A DNA stretch of 64,000 nucleotides from positions 992,001 through 1,056,000 of the forward strand of contig NC_015556.1 of assembly GCF_000213805.1 (NCBI RefSeq). The letters run 5' to 3'. This document shows, one piece after another, positions 9,281 through 19,655 of the stretch. The DNA is from Pseudomonas fulva 12-X (GTDB taxonomy: Bacteria > Pseudomonadota > Gammaproteobacteria > Pseudomonadales > Pseudomonadaceae). The position numbers and the translations under genes are program-made. Under the pieces are notes generated by a model, which was not told the DNA's origin, searched no databases, and worked only from the letters and a program-made list of their open reading frames with translations. Positions within the stretch are counted from its first letter, which is position 1; every line of letters starts with the position of its first letter.

Positions 9281-9355
9281 TGGCAGGGGCGGCTGGATTC
9301 GAACCAACGCATGCCAGGATCAAAACCTGGTGCCTTACCGCTTGGCGACGCCCCT
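9281..9355 (-). tRNA. tRNA-Gln (TTG), copy 2 (downstream)
   Basis: 75 nt with encoded CCA. The acceptor AGGGGCG/CGCCCCT, discriminator G, anticodon loop TTTTGAT in stem CCAGG/CCTGG and the T arm with GGTTCGAAT are all visible. It is identical in sequence to the copy 60 bases upstream. It lies between ispE and prs and probably shares one transcript with its twin. Confidence 0.96.
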
Positions 9356-9414
9356 GTATCGTGTGTGACGCAATGCTGCTCAATTCGGTAGTACGAGCCA
9401 CCCTTGGGTGGTTA

Positions 9415-9489
9415 TGGCAGGGGCGGCTGGATTCGAACCAACGCATGCCAGGATCAAAACCTGGTGCCTTACCGCTTGGCGACGCCCCT
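9415..9489 (-). tRNA. tRNA-Gln (TTG), copy 1 (upstream)
   Basis: 75 nt, same sequence and structure as the copy at 9281-9355: anticodon TTG, encoded CCA. It begins 25 bases after the ispE stop codon, so it may be read from the ispE operon or from its own weak promoter with a TTATAC -10-like box just upstream. Confidence 0.96.
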
Positions 9490-9514
9490 GTAACGTATAA
9501 CCGATGCTACGCAT

Positions 9515-10390
9515 TCACTTCCTGGCCAGTTCTTGCAGCTTGCGGTGCAACATCGAAACGTTGGCACCCTGCGCAACAAAACTTGGCAGTGTGGCTGGAA
9601 GTTGGCGGGCGACTTTATCAGCATCGTCCCGGTTTGGGAAGCTCCCAAACACACAAGCTCCAGTGCCGGTCAATCTTGTCGGAACAAATTTGTTCAGCAA
9701 GATCAGCGCGTTACGAACAGCTGGGTAACGCTTCTCGACGACCGGCTGGCAGTCATTACGACCACCCCCCTCAAGAAGGCTGCGAACTTTAATGGGCGGC
9801 GTATCGCGTGTCAACTCAGGGTCGGTGAAAACTTCTGCTGTGCTGACAAGCACTTGCGGCACAGCGACGAGAAACCAGCGCTCCGGCAGCTCGACCGGCG
9901 TGAGTTTTTCACCCACGCCTTCGGCAAAGGCCGCGCGGCCACGCACGAAGACCGGCACGTCGGCGCCCAGGCCGAGGCCCAGAGCGGCCAGGCGATCCTC
10001 GCTCCAGCTCAGTTGCCAGAGATGATCGAGACCGAGCAGGGTAGTGGCGGCATCCGAGCTGCCGCCGCCGATACCGCCGCCCATGGGCAGGCGCTTGTGC
10101 AGCCAGATGTCCGCGCCCAGGCGAGTGCCGCTCTGCTGCTGCAATTGTTTTGCGGCGCGCACGATCAGGTTGCTGTCGTGGGGCACGCCGTCGATTTCGG
10201 TGTGCAGGCGGATCACGCCGTCCTCGCGCCGCCTGAAGCCCAGCTCGTCGCCATGGTCGAGAAACTGAAACAGGGTCTGCAGCTCGTGATAGCCGTCGTC
10301 GCGGCGCCCGAGAATGTGCAGCATCAGGTTGAGCTTGGCAGGAGCCGGCAGAGTCAGCTCGGCGTCAGCGGGAATGGCGTGCGTGGTCAT
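9515..10390 (-). CDS. ispE: 4-diphosphocytidyl-2-C-methyl-D-erythritol kinase
   Basis: 291 residues. A GHMP-family kinase, it phosphorylates CDP-ME in the MEP isoprenoid pathway. The N-terminal [10 protein letters not shown] and the glycine-rich ATP loop [14 protein letters not shown] are typical. I chose ATG 10390 (MTTHAIPAD); a start nine codons upstream is open but adds residues not seen in relatives. It lies downstream of lolB with a terminator and a repeat element in the 190-base gap, so it may have its own promoter. Confidence 0.96.
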   Translation of the reverse strand: MTTHAIPADAELTLPAPAKLNLMLHILGRRDDGYHELQTLFQFLDHGDELGFRRREDGVIRLHTEIDGVPHDSNLIVRAAKQLQQQSGTRLGADIWLHKRLPMGGGIGGGSSDAATTLLGLDHLWQLSWSEDRLAALGLGLGADVPVFVRGRAAFAEGVGEKLTPVELPERWFLVAVPQVLVSTAEVFTDPELTRDTPPIKVRSLLEGGGRNDCQPVVEKRYPAVRNALILLNKFVPTRLTGTGACVFGSFPNRDDADKVARQLPATLPSFVAQGANVSMLHRKLQELARK

Positions 10391-10443
10391 TGGGCAATGG
10401 CTGGCAAGAGGGAACAAGAGAGTCGCGCAGGCTAGCGCAGCCG

Positions 10444-10514
10444 GTAGCCCGGGTCGAGCACAGCGACACTCGGGAGTTCGATCCTGGGTATCGCTGCGCT
10501 CAACCGCAGGCTAC
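10444..10514. repeat. 71-bp imperfect palindrome (Pseudomonas-type intergenic repeat)
   Basis: The ends read GTAGCCCGGGTCGAGC... and, reverse-complemented, GTAGCCTGCGGTTGAGC..., continuing into matching CAGCGA blocks. It fills the lolB-ispE gap and resembles repeated intergenic palindromes scattered in Pseudomonas genomes. Confidence 0.6.
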
Positions 10515-10532
10515 GACGTGGAATTGCGGGCA

Positions 10533-10565
10533 TAAAAAACGCGCGATACGGAAAAGCATCGCGCG
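10533..10565 (-). terminator. Terminator after lolB
   Basis: On the minus strand an 8-bp CGCGCGAT/ATCGCGCG stem is followed by a T6 run, 17 bases after the lolB stop. Confidence 0.85.
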
Positions 10566-10581
10566 CTCAAGGCTGGAGCGA

Positions 10582-11202
10582 TTACTGGCCGAGGTGGCGC
10601 GGTTGCCAGTCCTTGATCACCAGGGTCACCTGGATATCGTGGCCTTCGAGGCGCAGGCGCTCGGGCAGCCAGTAGCCATCCTGCTCGGCGTAGCGGGTGT
10701 AGCTGACTTCCCAGCCATCCTGGCTGAGCTGCGCCAGGCGGCTGTCGGCGTCCAGGGTGATGCGGCTCTTGCTGTCTGGTGCGGGCAGGCCGCGAATCCA
10801 CCACAGCAGGTGGGAAACCGGCAGGTTAAGGCCCAGTTGCTGCTGCAGCAGTTCTTCCGGCGACTCGGCCTGGTAGCGGCCCTGGTTGGCGACTTCTAGC
10901 TCGACCTTGCCCGGGCGCCCGGTCAGGCGCGCTGCGCCGCGGCCAAGCGGGCCGGACAGGCGGATATCGGCGTAATCCTGGCGTTGCAGCCAGAACAGCG
11001 TGCCGCTGCCCGAGTCACGCGGGGCACGGATGCCGACCTTGCCGTTGATCTGCCAGCCATCGAGGGTGCCGATCTGCTGCTTGTGCGCCTGCCAGCGAGC
11101 CGGGTCGCCCAGGCCCTGTTCCACCGCTTCTCGGGTGGAGAGGCCGGAACAGCCGGCCAGCAAGGTGACCAGAGCGAGTACGAGAAGAGGGCGAAGCGAC
11201 AT
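10582..11202 (-). CDS. lolB: Outer-membrane lipoprotein insertase LolB
   Basis: 206 residues. The lipobox LAGC puts the lipidated cysteine at residue 18. The rest is the LolB beta-barrel fold that takes lipoproteins from LolA and puts them into the outer membrane, from the periplasmic side. The start ATG overlaps the stop of the upstream TPR gene (TGATG), so translation is coupled. The neighbours ispE and hemA are the usual ones in gamma-proteobacteria. Confidence 0.95.
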   Translation of the reverse strand: MSLRPLLVLALVTLLAGCSGLSTREAVEQGLGDPARWQAHKQQIGTLDGWQINGKVGIRAPRDSGSGTLFWLQRQDYADIRLSGPLGRGAARLTGRPGKVELEVANQGRYQAESPEELLQQQLGLNLPVSHLLWWIRGLPAPDSKSRITLDADSRLAQLSQDGWEVSYTRYAEQDGYWLPERLRLEGHDIQVTLVIKDWQPRHLGQ

Positions 11203-12932
11203 CAGGGGGTCTCCGATCCGGTCAGGCGCTGCACGGTGCTGCGCAGAATTTCACTCTCGGGTTGTTCTTTCAGGGCGTCGCGCCAGATCTTCCGGGCTTC
11301 GCGCTGCTTGCCTTGAGCCCACAGGGCTTCGCCCAGGTGGGCGGCGACTTCGTGATCCGGGAAGCGCTCGAAGGCCTGGCGCAGCCACTTCTCCGCGTCG
11401 GTCAGGTTGCCGAGGCGATAATTGGCCCAGCCGAGGCTGTCGAGAATGGCTGGATCCTCCGGGTTGAGGTCATGGGCTTTCTGGATCAGCTCCAGGCCTT
11501 CCTGGTGGCGGTCGGTGCGGTCCACCAGGGTGTAACCCAGGGCGTTGAGCGCCATGGCGTTGTCCGGCTCGCGCTCGAGGATCAGGCGCAGGTCGCGCTC
11601 CAGCTGTTTCAGGTCGCCGCGCGGCTCGGCGAGCATGGCGCGGGTATAGAGCAGGTTGATGTCGCCCGGGTATTGCTTGAGCGCCTTCTGGATCAGGTCC
11701 CAGGCCTGGTCGGGCTTGTTCTGCTTGGACAGCGACTCGGCCTCGATCAGGTACAGCTGCAGGGCGTACTCCGGATCGCTGTCGCGGGCTTCGGCCAGGT
11801 GCCTGGACGCTTCGGCGCCGCGACCGTTGGCGACCAGCAGGTCGGTCATGCGCGCCTGGGCGGGCAGGTAATCGGTGCCGGTGCCGACCATCGAGTAGGC
11901 CAGCAGGGCTTCGTCCACTTCACCGAGTGCCTCGTGGGCGCGGCCGAGGTTGTACTGCGCGGCGTCGACGTGGGCATCGCGCTGGATCAGCTCTTCCAGA
12001 TAGACGATGGCCTCGCGCCAGGCTTCGGCCTCCATGCACACCAGGGCCAGGGAGAAGCGCAGATCGTCGTCTTCCGGGAATTGCTGCAGCAGCGAAGAGA
12101 ACTCGCCGCGGGCTTCATCCATGCGGCCCAGCTCTACCAGCTGGCGGGCGTAAGTCAGGCGCAGGCGCTTGTCGCTCGGGTTGCGCTCCATGCCTTTCTT
12201 GAGCAACGGCAGCGCTTCCTCGCCACGACCCAGGCTCTGCAGCAGGCGCGCGCGCAGCAGCAGCGGGGCGGACTGGTCCTGTTTGGCTTCGCTGGTTTCC
12301 AACAACTTCAGGGCTTCTTCGGCGCGACCGTCCTGTTGCAGGAGCAGGGCTTTGCCGAACAGCAGTTGGCCGTCGTTCGGGTACTTCTTGAGCAGGCGGT
12401 CGAAGCTCTGCAACAGGCCCGCGCGGGTGTCCGGGTCGGTTTCCGCGGCAGCCAGGGCGAGGAAGTCGAAATGCGTGTTGCCCTGGCGCTGGCGTACGCG
12501 CTCCATGTAGTCCATGGCTTCGTCGTAGCGGCCGGCGCGGGCCAGCTGCACGGCGGCGGCGCGTTGGGCGTCGACGTCATCGGGGGCGTTCTTGGCCCAC
12601 ACCAGTGCGGTGTCCAGCGCTTCCTGATCGGCGCCCAGGTACTCGGCGATGCGGAAGCCACGCTCGGCGACGCCGGCATCCTGGGTCGCGTTGGCCTGCT
12701 GCACGTAATTGCTCAGGGCGATGTCGAAGCGGTTGCGCTGGCCGGCCAGTTCGGCGGTCAGCAGCGCCAGCAGGGTTTCCTGGCTGAACGAGCCGTAGTT
12801 CTCCGGCGCCTTGGCGGTGGCCTCGGTGCCCGGATCTTCCACGGGTACGTTGCCGTCCGGCGCGGACGGCGCAAAAGTCTGACAGCCACCCAGCAAGGCC
12901 AGGGCGGTGAACAACGCGATGGGTCTATTCAT
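11202..12932 (-). CDS. TPR-repeat lipoprotein
   Basis: 576 residues from ATG 12932. The N-terminus has a lipobox with LGGC (Cys17), so it is probably an outer-membrane lipoprotein. The rest is tetratricopeptide repeats, clearest at about residues 150-560 (for example [20 protein letters not shown] and [20 protein letters not shown]). It matches the conserved TPR protein found beside lolB in pseudomonads. The function is not established; a scaffold role in envelope assembly is likely. It is divergent from hemA with 275 bases between them. Confidence 0.9.
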   Translation of the reverse strand: MNRPIALFTALALLGGCQTFAPSAPDGNVPVEDPGTEATAKAPENYGSFSQETLLALLTAELAGQRNRFDIALSNYVQQANATQDAGVAERGFRIAEYLGADQEALDTALVWAKNAPDDVDAQRAAAVQLARAGRYDEAMDYMERVRQRQGNTHFDFLALAAAETDPDTRAGLLQSFDRLLKKYPNDGQLLFGKALLLQQDGRAEEALKLLETSEAKQDQSAPLLLRARLLQSLGRGEEALPLLKKGMERNPSDKRLRLTYARQLVELGRMDEARGEFSSLLQQFPEDDDLRFSLALVCMEAEAWREAIVYLEELIQRDAHVDAAQYNLGRAHEALGEVDEALLAYSMVGTGTDYLPAQARMTDLLVANGRGAEASRHLAEARDSDPEYALQLYLIEAESLSKQNKPDQAWDLIQKALKQYPGDINLLYTRAMLAEPRGDLKQLERDLRLILEREPDNAMALNALGYTLVDRTDRHQEGLELIQKAHDLNPEDPAILDSLGWANYRLGNLTDAEKWLRQAFERFPDHEVAAHLGEALWAQGKQREARKIWRDALKEQPESEILRSTVQRLTGSETP

Positions 12933-13146
12933 AAGAGGGGATGCGACTAACCTGCGGTTTTGGCCATCATGACACAAGCCGTTGGGCAAGCCCATGGGGC
13001 AGCCCGCGTGTCCTGGCGATGTGGGGTTGGACTGCCGAAGCCCGGGCGGGTTGCATTCAATCCGGGAGCACACTTGTGGTGCTGGCGGAGTCATTCTCAT
13101 TGCCGCCGATCAGTCCTGGCTATCGTCGCCATGCATGGTGCAATGG

Positions 13147-13174
13147 TTGTCCTGCACCGGCCGAAGTAGGACAA
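13147..13174. repeat. Inverted repeat upstream of hemA
   Basis: A perfect 7-bp pair TTGTCCT / AGGACAA separated by 14 bases, 33 bases before the hemA start. It could be an operator or a leader hairpin. Confidence 0.35.
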
Positions 13175-13207
13175 TTACCGGCTTCCAACCCCCTGTCAGC
13201 GACGTGC

Positions 13208-14488
13208 ATGGCCTTTATCGCCCTCGGTATCAACCACAAGACCGCTTCGGTGGATGTTCGCGAGCGCGTGGCTTTTACTCCCGAGCAGCTCGTAGAGGCG
13301 TTGCAGCTGCTTTGCCGCGACACGCCGAGCCGCGAAGCGGCGATCCTGTCGACCTGCAACCGCAGCGAGCTGTACCTCGAACAGGACGGCCCGGGCGTCG
13401 ATGCGGTGCTGCGCTGGCTCGCCGATTACCACCATGTGAGCGTCGAAGAGCTGCGCGCCTGCGCTTATATTCATGAAGATGATGCGGCCGTTCGTCACAT
13501 GATGCGCGTGGCCTCCGGCCTCGATTCCATGGTGCTCGGCGAGCCGCAGATTCTCGGCCAGATGAAATCCGCCTTCGCCGTGGCTCGCGAGGCCGGCACC
13601 CTGGGCCCGCTGCTCGGGCGCCTGTTCCAGGCCACCTTCAGCACCGCCAAGACCGTGCGCACCGATACCGCCATCGGCGAGAACCCGGTGTCGGTGGCCT
13701 TTGCCGCGGTCAGCCTGGCCAAGCAGATCTTCGCCGACCTGCACCGCAGCCAGGCGCTGCTGATCGGCGCGGGCGAGACCATCAGCCTGGTGGCCCGCCA
13801 CCTGCACGACCAGGGCATCAAGCGCATCGTGGTCGCCAACCGCACCCTGGAACGCGCCAGCAGCCTGGCCGAGCAGTTCGGCGCCCATGCCGTGTTGCTG
13901 TCCGACATTCCCCAGGAACTGGTGCACAGCGACATCGTCATCAGCTCCACCGCCAGCCAGTTGCCGATACTCGGCAAGGGTGCGGTGGAAAGTGCCCTCA
14001 AACAACGCAAGCACAAGCCGATCTTCATGGTCGACATCGCCGTGCCGCGGGACATCGAGCCCCAGGTCGGCGAGCTGGACGACGTGTACCTCTATACCGT
14101 CGACGATCTGCACGAAGTCATCGCCGAGAACCTCAAGAGTCGCCAGGGCGCGGCTCAGGCCGCCGAGGAACTGGTCGCCGCCGGCACCGACGATTTCATG
14201 GCGCGCCTGCGCGAACTGGCCGCGGTGGATGTGCTGCGTGCCTACCGCCAGCAGGCCGAGCGCCTGCGCGACGACGAGCTGGCCCGGGCCCAGCGCATGC
14301 TCGCCAATGGCGCCGCCGCCGAAGACGTGCTGGCCCAGCTGGCCCGCGGCCTGACCAACAAATTGCTGCACGCGCCCAGCGTGCAACTGAAGAAATTCTC
14401 CGCCACCGGGCGCATCGATGCGCTGGGCGTGGCTCAGGAGCTGTTCGCCCTCGACGAAGGCGCGTCGTCCACTAAAGGCATGCAATGA
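13208..14488 (+). CDS. hemA: Glutamyl-tRNA reductase
   Basis: 426 residues. It reduces glutamyl-tRNA(Glu) to glutamate-1-semialdehyde, the first committed step of heme synthesis. The signature [13 protein letters not shown] is at residues 7-19, the catalytic cysteine in STCNRSE at residue 50, and the NADPH Rossmann motif LLIGAGE follows near 180. The start ATG 13208 gives [11 protein letters not shown]; the frame is open far upstream but without homology. The last four bases (ATGA) overlap the prfA start. It heads the operon hemA-prfA-prmC-moeB-murI. hemH lies 12 kb downstream. Confidence 0.97.
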   Translation: MAFIALGINHKTASVDVRERVAFTPEQLVEALQLLCRDTPSREAAILSTCNRSELYLEQDGPGVDAVLRWLADYHHVSVEELRACAYIHEDDAAVRHMMRVASGLDSMVLGEPQILGQMKSAFAVAREAGTLGPLLGRLFQATFSTAKTVRTDTAIGENPVSVAFAAVSLAKQIFADLHRSQALLIGAGETISLVARHLHDQGIKRIVVANRTLERASSLAEQFGAHAVLLSDIPQELVHSDIVISSTASQLPILGKGAVESALKQRKHKPIFMVDIAVPRDIEPQVGELDDVYLYTVDDLHEVIAENLKSRQGAAQAAEELVAAGTDDFMARLRELAAVDVLRAYRQQAERLRDDELARAQRMLANGAAAEDVLAQLARGLTNKLLHAPSVQLKKFSATGRIDALGVAQELFALDEGASSTKGMQ

Positions 14489-15567
14489 AAGCTTCGCTGA
14501 TCAACAAACTCGACCTGCTGCAGGACCGCTTCGAAGAGGTCACGGCGCTGCTCGGCGACGCCGAGGTGATTTCCAACCAGACCCAGTTCCGCGCCTATTC
14601 CAAGGAATATGCCGAGATCGAACCGGTGATCGCCGCGTTTCGCGAGTTTCGCAAGGTGCAGGGCGACCTCGAGGGCGCACTGGCGCTGCTCAAGGACAGC
14701 GACCCGGACCTGCGCGAAATGGCCGAGGAAGAAGTCGACACCGCCCGCGCCCGCCTGGCCGAGCTGGAAGACAGCCTGCAGCGCATGCTGCTGCCCAAGG
14801 ACCCCAACGACGGCCGCAACGTGTTCCTCGAAGTGCGCGCCGGCACCGGCGGCGACGAGGCGGCGATCTTCGCTGGCGATCTGTTTCGCATGTACTCGCG
14901 TTACGCCGAGAAGCAGGGCTGGCGCGTGGAAGTGCTGTCGGCCAACGAAGGCGAGCATGGCGGCTTCAAGGAAGTGATCGCCCGGGTCGAGGGCGACAAC
15001 GTGTTCGGCAAGCTCAAGTTCGAATCCGGCGCCCACCGCGTGCAGCGCGTGCCGGAGACCGAGTCCCAGGGCCGCATCCATACTTCGGCCTGCACCGTCG
15101 CCGTGCTGCCCGAGCCGGACGAGCAGATGGCCATCGAGATCAACCCGGCCGACCTGCGCGTCGACACCTACCGCAGCTCCGGTGCCGGCGGTCAGCACGT
15201 CAACACCACCGACTCGGCGATCCGCATCACCCACATTCCCACCGGCACCGTGGTCGAGTGCCAGGAAGAGCGTTCTCAGCACAAGAATCGCGCCAAGGCC
15301 ATGGCCTGGTTGGCGGCCAAGCTCAAGGATCAGCAGGACGCGGCCGCCCACAAGGAAATTTCCGACACCCGCAAGCTGCTGGTCGGCTCGGGTGACCGCT
15401 CCGAGCGCATCCGCACCTACAACTTCCCGCAGGGCCGGGTGACCGATCACCGCATCAACCTGACCCTGTACTCCCTGGGCGAAGTGATCGCCGGTGGCGT
15501 CGATGCGGTGATCGAGCCGCTGCTTGCCGAGTACCAGGCCGATCAGTTGGCCGCGTTGAGCGACTGA
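14485..15567 (+). CDS. prfA: Peptide chain release factor 1
   Basis: 360 residues. RF1 recognises UAA and UAG stop codons. The GGQ catalytic tripeptide is in [12 protein letters not shown] (about residue 235), and the anticodon-like PxT motif reads PET within [10 protein letters not shown]. The ATGA overlap with hemA couples translation. prmC, whose product methylates the GGQ glutamine, follows 75 bases later, a functional pairing. Confidence 0.98.
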   Translation: MKASLINKLDLLQDRFEEVTALLGDAEVISNQTQFRAYSKEYAEIEPVIAAFREFRKVQGDLEGALALLKDSDPDLREMAEEEVDTARARLAELEDSLQRMLLPKDPNDGRNVFLEVRAGTGGDEAAIFAGDLFRMYSRYAEKQGWRVEVLSANEGEHGGFKEVIARVEGDNVFGKLKFESGAHRVQRVPETESQGRIHTSACTVAVLPEPDEQMAIEINPADLRVDTYRSSGAGGQHVNTTDSAIRITHIPTGTVVECQEERSQHKNRAKAMAWLAAKLKDQQDAAAHKEISDTRKLLVGSGDRSERIRTYNFPQGRVTDHRINLTLYSLGEVIAGGVDAVIEPLLAEYQADQLAALSD

Positions 15568-15642
15568 ACCGAAAGCAGGATGGAGCGGGGGCTTCTCATC
15601 CACTCAAGATGCCAGCGCCCCGATCCGCCCAGGAAGCCCGCC

Positions 15643-16476
15643 ATGGCCACTATCGAATCCCTGCTCAACAGCATTGCGCTGCCCGACTCACCGACGCCAC
15701 GTCTGGACGCCGAGCTGCTGCTGGCCCATGCATTGGGCAAGCCGCGCAGTTACCTGCGCACTTGGGCTGACCGTGAAGTCGAGCCAGCAGCTGCCGAAGC
15801 CTTCGCCGCCAATTTGGCGCGTCGGCGCAACGGCGAGCCGGTCGCCTATATCCTCGGTCGTCAGGGTTTCTGGAGCCTGGATCTGGACGTCGCGCCCCAC
15901 ACCCTGATCCCGCGCCCGGACACCGAGCTGCTGGTGGAAACCTCCCTGGCGCTGCTGCCTGGCGGTCCAGCGCGGGTGCTGGATCTCGGCACCGGCACTG
16001 GCGCCATCGCCCTGGCATTGGCCAGCGAGCGGCCGGCCTGGCAGGTCACCGGTGTCGACCGGGTGGACGAGGCCGTGGCGCTGGCCGAGGGCAATCGCGC
16101 GCGCCTGGGCCTGGCTAATGCGTCTTTTCGCGCCAGTCACTGGTTCTCGGCATTGGCGAGCGAGCGCTACGGGCTGATCGTCAGCAATCCGCCCTATATC
16201 GCCAGTGACGATCATCACTTGGGCGAAGGCGATGTGCGTTTCGAGCCGAGCAGCGCGCTGGTCTCGGGCGCCGACGGGCTGGACGATATCCGCCTGATCA
16301 TCGATCAGGCGCCGGCCTATCTGGCCTCGCCCGGCTGGCTGCTGCTCGAACACGGTTTCGATCAGGCCGAGTCGGTGCGCGAATTGTTGAGCCGGCGCGG
16401 CTTCGTCGAGGTTCACAGCCGCCGTGATCTCGCCGATCATGAGCGCATCAGCCTGGGGCGGTGGCCACATGAATGA
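15643..16476 (+). CDS. prmC: Peptide chain release factor N5-glutamine methyltransferase
   Basis: 277 residues. It methylates the glutamine of the GGQ motif in RF1 and RF2 with SAM. The SAM-binding DLGTGTG is at residues 114-120 and the catalytic NPPY at 182-185. The start ATG 15643 has AGGAAG six bases upstream; an upstream in-frame ATG at 15580 lacks homology. It overlaps moeB by 8 bases. Confidence 0.97.
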   Translation: MATIESLLNSIALPDSPTPRLDAELLLAHALGKPRSYLRTWADREVEPAAAEAFAANLARRRNGEPVAYILGRQGFWSLDLDVAPHTLIPRPDTELLVETSLALLPGGPARVLDLGTGTGAIALALASERPAWQVTGVDRVDEAVALAEGNRARLGLANASFRASHWFSALASERYGLIVSNPPYIASDDHHLGEGDVRFEPSSALVSGADGLDDIRLIIDQAPAYLASPGWLLLEHGFDQAESVRELLSRRGFVEVHSRRDLADHERISLGRWPHE

Positions 16477-17236
16477 ACACCTGAGCGACGAGGAGCTGCT
16501 GCGCTACAGCCGGCAGATTCTGCTCTCGCAGATCGATGTAGACGGCCAGCTGCGCCTTAAACGTAGCCGCGTGCTGATCGTTGGCCTGGGCGGCCTCGGC
16601 TCGCCAGTGGCCCTGTACCTGGCGGCGGCCGGGGTGGGCGAGCTGCATCTGGCGGACTTCGACAGCGTCGATCTCAGCAACCTGCAGCGCCAGGTCGCCC
16701 ACGACACCGCGAGCATCGGCCAGAGCAAGGTCGACTCGGCCCTGGCGCGGCTGGCGGCGCTCAATCCGCAAATTAGCCTGCAGGCCCATCGCCAGGCGCT
16801 GGATGCCGATTCGCTGGCCGCGGCCGTGACAGCGGTGGATCTGGTGCTCGATTGCTCCGACAACTTCTCCACCCGCGAAGCCGTCAATGCCGCTTGCGTG
16901 GCGGCACGCCGGCCGCTGGTCAGTGGTGCGGCGATCCGCTTGGAAGGGCAGCTGTCGGTGTTCGATCCGCGCCGCGAAGACAGCCCCTGTTACCACTGCC
17001 TATACGGCCACGGCAGCGAAGCCGAGCTGACCTGCAGCGAGGCCGGCGTGGTCGGGCCGCTGGTCGGCCTGGTCGGCAGCCTGCAGGCGCTGGAGGCCTT
17101 GAAGCTGCTCGCTGGTTTTGGCGAACCGATGATCGGTCGTCTGCTGCTGATCGATGCCTTCGGCTCGCGCTTTCGCGAGCTGCGGGTCAAGCGCGATCCG
17201 GGTTGCGCTGTATGCGGAAGTGCCGCCGGTGCGTGA
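16469..17236 (+). CDS. moeB: Molybdopterin-synthase adenylyltransferase (MoeB/ThiF family)
   Basis: 255 residues. It adenylates the C-terminus of MoaD for molybdopterin synthesis. The nucleotide loop [10 protein letters not shown] is at residues 39-48, the [11 protein letters not shown] arginine-finger motif follows, and two CxxC zinc pairs are present (CYHC near 173 and CAVC near the C-terminus). It has no rhodanese domain. ThiF or HesA roles are possible from sequence alone, but the place between prmC and murI matches moeB of pseudomonads. It overlaps prmC and murI by 8 bases each. Confidence 0.93.
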   Translation: MNEHLSDEELLRYSRQILLSQIDVDGQLRLKRSRVLIVGLGGLGSPVALYLAAAGVGELHLADFDSVDLSNLQRQVAHDTASIGQSKVDSALARLAALNPQISLQAHRQALDADSLAAAVTAVDLVLDCSDNFSTREAVNAACVAARRPLVSGAAIRLEGQLSVFDPRREDSPCYHCLYGHGSEAELTCSEAGVVGPLVGLVGSLQALEALKLLAGFGEPMIGRLLLIDAFGSRFRELRVKRDPGCAVCGSAAGA

Positions 17237-18023
17237 CGCGCCGATCGGGGTATTCGATTCCGGCGTGGGCGGCCTCACGGTATTGCGGGAAATCCGCACC
17301 TTGCTGCCTCAAGAAACCCTGTTCTACGTGGCCGACAGCGGCCACGTGCCTTACGGCGAAAAGAGCCCCGAGTACATTCGCGAGCGCTGCCGATTCATCG
17401 CCTCGTTTCTGCTCGAGCGCGGCGCCAAGGCCCTGGTGCTGGCCTGCAACACCGCGACGGTCGCTGGGGTGGGCGAGCTGCGCACTCTGTATCCGCAGTT
17501 GCCGATCGTGGCCATGGAGCCGGCGGTAAAGCCTGCCGCCGCCGCGACGCGCTCCGGTGTGGTCGGTGTGCTGGCCACCACCGGCACGCTGAAAAGCGCG
17601 CGCTTCGCTGCCTTGCTCGACCAGTTCGCCAATGATGTGCGGGTGGTCACGCAGCCTTGCCCAGGGTTGGTCGAGCTGATCGAGGCGGGCGATCTGAACG
17701 ACCCGGCCCTGCATGGCCTGCTGCGTGGTTACGTCGAGCCGCTGTTGGCCGAGGGCTGTGACACGCTGATTCTGGGCTGCACTCACTATCCCTTCCTGCG
17801 CCCGTTGCTCGAACAGTGGCTGGATCCGTCGATCAGCCTGATCGACACCGGCGCTGCGGTGGCCCGGCAACTGCAACGGTTGCTGGCCAGCCGCGACCTG
17901 CTGGCCAACGGGCCGCGCGACGTGGACCGCTTCTGGTGCAGCGGCGAGCCGGCGGCCATGCAGCGCGTGCTGCCGCAGCTGTGGGGTAGCGCTGAGCCGG
18001 TGGCTGCGTTGCCCGAAAATTAA
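17229..18023 (+). CDS. murI: Glutamate racemase
   Basis: 264 residues from GTG 17229, which begins the conserved [10 protein letters not shown] (Asp10, Ser11). The two catalytic cysteines are in ACNTAT (Cys73) and GCTHYPF (Cys183). It makes D-glutamate for peptidoglycan. It overlaps moeB by 8 bases, so it is translated by coupling despite the GTG start. Last gene of the hemA operon. Confidence 0.96.
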   Translation: MRDAPIGVFDSGVGGLTVLREIRTLLPQETLFYVADSGHVPYGEKSPEYIRERCRFIASFLLERGAKALVLACNTATVAGVGELRTLYPQLPIVAMEPAVKPAAAATRSGVVGVLATTGTLKSARFAALLDQFANDVRVVTQPCPGLVELIEAGDLNDPALHGLLRGYVEPLLAEGCDTLILGCTHYPFLRPLLEQWLDPSISLIDTGAAVARQLQRLLASRDLLANGPRDVDRFWCSGEPAAMQRVLPQLWGSAEPVAALPEN

Positions 18024-18143
18024 TTGGCTGTTAGGACAGTAAATATTTCTAGAACGAAAGGAACTTGTCTAAAGTCTGTAGCTGTAGCTTTCACCCTGCC
18101 TCACTTAAAAGACTAAAAAAGTCCCTCCAATAAGGATGCTCCA

Positions 18144-18662
18144 ATGAAGAAGCTGGTTGGCTTGGCCGCTGCAGTTGCGTTGTCTCTTGGGTCCGTTACA
18201 GCCGTTCAGGCCGCAGGCCTGAGCGTTTCCGTCGGCCAGACGGGCGACTCCACCATGGTTTACCGCCTGGGCGCGCAGTTCGATTTCAACAGCCGCTGGT
18301 TCGAAAGCAGTGTTGGTCATCTAGGTGGCTACTGGGATGCCGGTTACACCTACTGGCAGGGCGACGATACCGCCACCAACCACAGCATTTCCTTCGCACC
18401 GGTATTCGTTTACGAGTTCGCCGGGCAGAACGTCAAACCTTATCTGGAAGCCGGTATCGGGGTGGCAGCATTCTCCAGCACGCGTCTGGAGTCCAACGAT
18501 CTGGGTTCGTCGTTCCAGTTCGAAGACCGCATCGGTGCGGGCCTGCGTTTCGCCGGTGGTCATGAAGTGGGCATCCGCGCGATGCATTACTCCAACGCCG
18601 GCATCAAGCAGCCGAACGATGGGGTAGAGGCGTATTCGCTGCACTATCGCTTCAACTATTAA
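18144..18662 (+). CDS. pagL: Lipid A 3-O-deacylase PagL
   Basis: 172 residues with a cleavable signal peptide (about 1-23, VQAAG). It forms an 8-strand outer-membrane barrel ending in an aromatic residue pattern (YRFNY). The catalytic residues match PagL: His148 and Ser150 in HYSN, Asn151, and Glu162 in DGVEAY. It removes the 3-O acyl chain of lipid A. It lies after murI with 120 AT-rich bases between, enough for its own promoter, and ends in a strong terminator. PhoP/PmrA-type control is known for other pagL genes but I do not see a clear box. Confidence 0.92.
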   Translation: MKKLVGLAAAVALSLGSVTAVQAAGLSVSVGQTGDSTMVYRLGAQFDFNSRWFESSVGHLGGYWDAGYTYWQGDDTATNHSISFAPVFVYEFAGQNVKPYLEAGIGVAAFSSTRLESNDLGSSFQFEDRIGAGLRFAGGHEVGIRAMHYSNAGIKQPNDGVEAYSLHYRFNY

Positions 18663-18676
18663 TCTGTAGCTGATGC

Positions 18677-18706
18677 AAAAAAACCGGGCCTTGGCCCGGT
18701 TTTTTT
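18677..18706 (+). terminator. Bidirectional terminator after pagL
   Basis: A stem of 7 GC-rich pairs (CCGGGCC/GGCCCGG) on a TT loop, extended by A7/T7. It serves both pagL (plus) and the YkgJ gene (minus). Confidence 0.93.
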
Positions 18707-18731
18707 ATGCGCGGCTTTATTCAGCGCCAGG

Positions 18732-19043
18732 TCAGCGATAGATGCTGCCTATACCGCGGCGTTCTTCCAGGCACTCCGGCGCGCCCATTTCGAACTCGCG
18801 GCAGATCAGCGGGCGTACTTCATAGATGGTGCAGCGCATGGTGTCGCGGTCCAGGGCCGCGCACCAGCCGTCGTCCAGGCGGCGCATCACTTCACCGCCC
18901 CATTCGTCATTGTCGATAAAACGCTCGGGCACGCCGGTATCGGTGATCAGCATCACTTCCAGCTGGCAGCAGCAGGCCGCGCAGGTGCTGCAGCTGACCT
19001 GTTCGTCGATCTGGGTGTGGGGAATCTGTGGGGCATCGCTCAT
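18732..19043 (-). CDS. YkgJ-family cysteine-cluster protein
   Basis: 103 residues. It carries the CxxCxxCCC cluster (Cys18, 21, 24-26) and later cysteines (CTIYEVRPLICREF) of the zinc- or iron-chelating CxxCxxCC family. Function is unknown; a metal-binding role is inferred. ATG at 19043; 39 bases downstream of the DUF2878 gene in the same direction. Confidence 0.85.
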   Translation of the reverse strand: MSDAPQIPHTQIDEQVSCSTCAACCCQLEVMLITDTGVPERFIDNDEWGGEVMRRLDDGWCAALDRDTMRCTIYEVRPLICREFEMGAPECLEERRGIGSIYR

Positions 19044-19082
19044 CGGCCTAGTCTACGCGAGCTGCGGCGGCGCCGACGGATT

Positions 19083-19577
19083 TCACGCCGGGCGGGCGGT
19101 ATACAGTCGGGCGAAGCCATGCAGCAGCGGCAGCATGGCCGCCCAGATCACCGCCAGCAGCGCCAGGGTCACGGCAGTGCCGTAGGGCAGATGAACCAGG
19201 CCGAGTCCCAGGCTGGCGCCGTGGGTGAGCAGTGCGAGAACGGCGCCAACCAGGCTGGCGCGCCACCAGGGCTTGGCTGTCCAGGCCAGGCCGTGGCACA
19301 GCGTGGTGCCGATCAGCAGCCAGACCAGCGCGTGCGACAGCGGAATCAGTTGGCGCGGTGCGCCGAAGTCCAGCACCCCGAGCTGCAGCAGAAAACTTTC
19401 CACCGCACTGCCGAACAGAAACGCACTTATCAGCAGCTTGCCTTCACGTTGCCAGTTGCCCACCCGGATCAGATGCACCAGCAGTACCACAGCAACCACC
19501 CATAGCCAGTCGCCGCCAAGCAGGCAGGCGATCCAGCCGATTAAGAACAGCAGGGCGTTGAGCAGGTTTTTAGACAC
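19083..19577 (-). CDS. DUF2878 integral membrane protein
   Basis: 164 residues from a GTG start at 19577, with about six predicted membrane helices and almost no loops. It fits the DUF2878 family, often found near photolyase, cyclopropane-fatty-acid synthase and DUF1365 genes in gamma-proteobacteria. That matches the photolyase operon just upstream. The function is unknown. It is 78 bases after the SDR gene and may be the end of the same transcript. Confidence 0.75.
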   Translation of the reverse strand: MSKNLLNALLFLIGWIACLLGGDWLWVVAVVLLVHLIRVGNWQREGKLLISAFLFGSAVESFLLQLGVLDFGAPRQLIPLSHALVWLLIGTTLCHGLAWTAKPWWRASLVGAVLALLTHGASLGLGLVHLPYGTAVTLALLAVIWAAMLPLLHGFARLYTARPA

Positions 19578-19655
19578 TGAACGTCATCCGGTCGCGGAAC
19601 ACAAAGGGCGCCGATGGTGCCTGGGCGAGCGAGGCAGGTGCAAGCGCTGGGCGTG

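Noticed and set aside
9237..9446. N-terminal extension of prs by 70 residues
   Set aside because: The extension reads through both tRNA-Gln genes; the known 313-residue start at 9236 fits.
18024..18143. AlgU- or PhoP-type promoter before pagL
   Set aside because: A GAACTT box is present but no matching -10 at 16-17 bases, and no paired GTTTA repeats are seen.
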